NCBI RefSeq assembly: GCF_017916325.1
Contig: NC_090165.1
Location: 1,064,001 to 1,128,000 of the forward strand
Direction: 5' to 3'
Origin: Leishmania martiniquensis
Taxonomy: Eukaryota; Euglenozoa; Kinetoplastea; Trypanosomatida; Trypanosomatidae
DNA: 64,000 nucleotides
Shown here: positions 62,279-64,000 of the stretch, piece by piece
Position numbering within the stretch: position 1 is the first letter of the stretch
How the letters are laid out: each line of letters starts with the position of its first letter
Notes under the pieces: generated by a model
Database searches by the model: none
Seen by the model: only the letters and a program-made list of their open reading frames with translations
What the model was told of the DNA's origin: nothing
Made by a program: the position numbers and the translations under genes

Positions 62279-64000
62279 GGCTGCTAGCGAGGTGCCGTCG
62301 GGCTTGGTGAATGCGGATCGTCCCAAATCGGCCTTAACGCGTTGGTGTGAATTCGGCGGTGACGCCGCAGAGCTGCCGGAGCAAAGTCGAGGGGTGGCGA
62401 ATAAGGCGTTATTTCTTTTTTTTTCGGTATTCTTAAGTGCCGCAGCCAAAGATGAGAGGGCGAGGAGAATGGGAGGGGGCAGTGAGACCAGAGTGCCCGA
62501 GCACGTGCGCCGTCGCCATGTATGAAACAAAAGCACAGAGAGTGCGGGCAAGCAGAGGGCGTTGAGAGAACCAACAGCAGCCGTGAAATTTCCTTGGAGG
62601 AAACATAGTGGGGGAAGGCCGCACACGTGACCTGAGACAGGCGCGCCTCCAACATCAGTGCACAACGCTCTCTTCGCCAACGCTGCTATGGTCTCATATT
62701 GATCAAGTACCCCGCAGCTACATGAGCGGCGTGAGCGCGTTGCTACTGCGTATGCACAGCGCGACACGCCCACAAGCATATAAAGACCAGTGCATCCGCC
62801 ACTGGCGGCGGGGAAGGGAGGACGACGTCCACGGACACCATGACGCGACTTGCGAATCCTTTCTTGAATGGCGTCGCTCGTTGACGCATCACCGATTTTT
62901 CTCCCCCTTTTTTCCGATGCGCACATGCCGCCCTATCACTACACCCACGCAGAGGGAGAACGTGAACATGGGAAAGGAAAGGCGAGAGCGAAAGTAGCGG
63001 AGAAGGCCGTCATCAGAGGTCGGCAGCAGCGAAGGGATGAGAAAAAAGGGAAAAATATGTCGGACAGGAGGGGGAGGGCAGAGAAGCGCTCGCGGGCGTC
63101 ACCGGGACGGTATCGCAATGACAGGCTTACAGGTGATTTTTTTGTACCTCTCCTCCTCCCTCGTCCACGTTCGTGCAGGTGTGCAGGCCGCCCTTCTTTC
63201 GCTCTCTTAGTTTTGGGTGTCGCCTCCACCTGAGATACTCCGCCTTCCGACAATGCCGAGAGGGAATAAAGGCGCTGGGTGTACTGATGTGGTTTGCTGA
63301 AAGAGCAGACATTGAGAAGCACTGCCATTTTTTTTCGCTTCCTCTGTCTTCCTCTCCCTCACTCCGTTTCCCGCACCAGCAGGACCGCAGCGCCGTTTTT
63401 TTTTTTCATTAGGGAAAGAAGTGGGAACGAAAGATGCCATTCATTGGCAGGCGTCACTCCCAATCGTCTTAGCACAACAGCCCCACCGCCATCACCACCA
63501 CCAGTACCCCTACACACACACACACCTCCTCCTCCTCCCCTTCAAGGGGCGAAGCGGGAAGGGGGCTGCAGTCCTGTACTCGCTGTTGCTGCATTTGTGT
63601 TTGCCCCCCCCGACCAACGACTATGATGGATGCCTCCGTGCGTGAGTGCGTATGTGCCAGCGAAGCGGCCCTGCACAACACAAGCACAGGGACGACGAGC
63701 CAGTACGTTGAGACGTGAGTGCGTGGGAAGGTGCGCGCAGCATGGAAACGATCGTGTGAAGGGAGGAGAAAGAAAGCGCAAAGAGCTGAAGAGAATCACA
63801 CGCTCAGCAAACGGAGAATGCGGTAAAAGCGCACACGACTTCGCCAGCGTTCAGCGTCGAAAAACGGTATGAGCGCACTCAGTAAGCCGTAAAAAGGGCG
63901 CCACAGCCAAGGAAGCAACGTGGGAAAGGCAGCAGAGTCGTCAGAAATCAACGGGACAGAAATGCACACGCACGAAAAAAATATGTGCAGACTGATGCGA
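62279..64000. other. Leader of AdoMetDC and upstream intergenic sequence
   Basis: I see no other gene. The first 150 bases upstream of the AdoMetDC start contain no ATG on the coding strand, so no upstream ORF is evident if the splice site lies near 62433 (AG after a C/T-rich run at about 62475-62440). A-rich plus-strand tracts lie at 63035-63060 and a T-run at 63388-63410. A CA/TCC mixed repeat is at about 63490-63540. Confidence 0.5.

Noticed and set aside
62279..62926. 216-codon in-frame extension of AdoMetDC
   Set aside because: The known enzymes start at the MSV... methionine. The extension has no domain and would add an implausible N-terminus. Open frames are common in GC-rich leaders.

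Overview
The window looks like a Leishmania-type trypanosomatid nuclear chromosome. The evidence is a single unbroken run of intronless protein genes on the minus strand, long intergenic spacers rich in polypyrimidine on the coding strand and in CA/TG repeats, high-GC coding sequence, a glycosomal GAPDH ending in the PTS1 tripeptide SKM, and an S-adenosylmethionine decarboxylase very close to the Leishmania enzyme as I remember it. From memory, the gene order (glycosomal GAPDH ... eIF3d ... homoserine kinase ... AdoMetDC) resembles chromosome 30 of L. major. The proteins differ enough from remembered L. mexicana/L. donovani versions that I do not name a species. Transcription should run right to left as one polycistronic unit. 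I see no strand switch and no convincing plus-strand gene.

Layout, left to right (reverse of transcription): a secreted glycoprotein of unknown family (1.4-2.4 kb); PI-specific phospholipase C (5.3-7.5); an NDUFS6-like zf-CHCC protein (9.1-9.7); glycosomal GAPDH (12.7-13.8); a DUF2817/M14-like membrane-anchored peptidase (14.7-15.9); a 205-residue unknown (16.8-17.4); a large TPR protein (17.9-20.5); an Sm/LSm protein (21.4-21.8); the ribosome-assembly KH protein KRR1 (23.3-24.3); a 95-residue unknown (25.6-25.9); a CNNM/CorC-like metal transporter (27.6-28.9); eIF3d (30.8-32.4); a 2037-residue receptor-like protein kinase (33.5-39.6); a kinesin (43.2-46.7); a TRM10-type tRNA methyltransferase (48.1-49.3); homoserine kinase (50.8-51.8); a G3BP-like NTF2+RRM protein (54.2-55.2); a PPR-like helical-repeat protein (56.3-58.2); and S-adenosylmethionine decarboxylase (61.1-62.3). 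Several reading frames stay open upstream of the first ATG. I placed starts at the first in-frame ATG and ignored GTG/TTG codons.

As is usual in trypanosomatids, neighbouring genes mostly do not share a pathway. Loose themes are RNA and translation (Sm/LSm, KRR1, eIF3d, TRM10, G3BP-like, PPR) and metabolism (GAPDH, homoserine kinase, AdoMetDC). Regulation is expected through trans-splicing and 3' UTRs. Three intergenic places hold related degenerate repeats that resemble SIDER retroposons; two of them share a 111-113 bp block that is identical except for a C-run.

The most unusual item is the 2037-residue kinase. It combines a signal-anchor, a large glycosylatable beta-helix-like ectodomain, eight to nine membrane segments, and a complete STE11/MEKK-like kinase domain. 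It would be a receptor-type kinase in a lineage without classical receptor kinases. Other points of interest are a 15-bp perfect hairpin at 21.03 kb, a 10-bp inverted repeat enclosing a possible small folded RNA at 55.68 kb, and a very GC-rich island at 58.7-59.9 kb.
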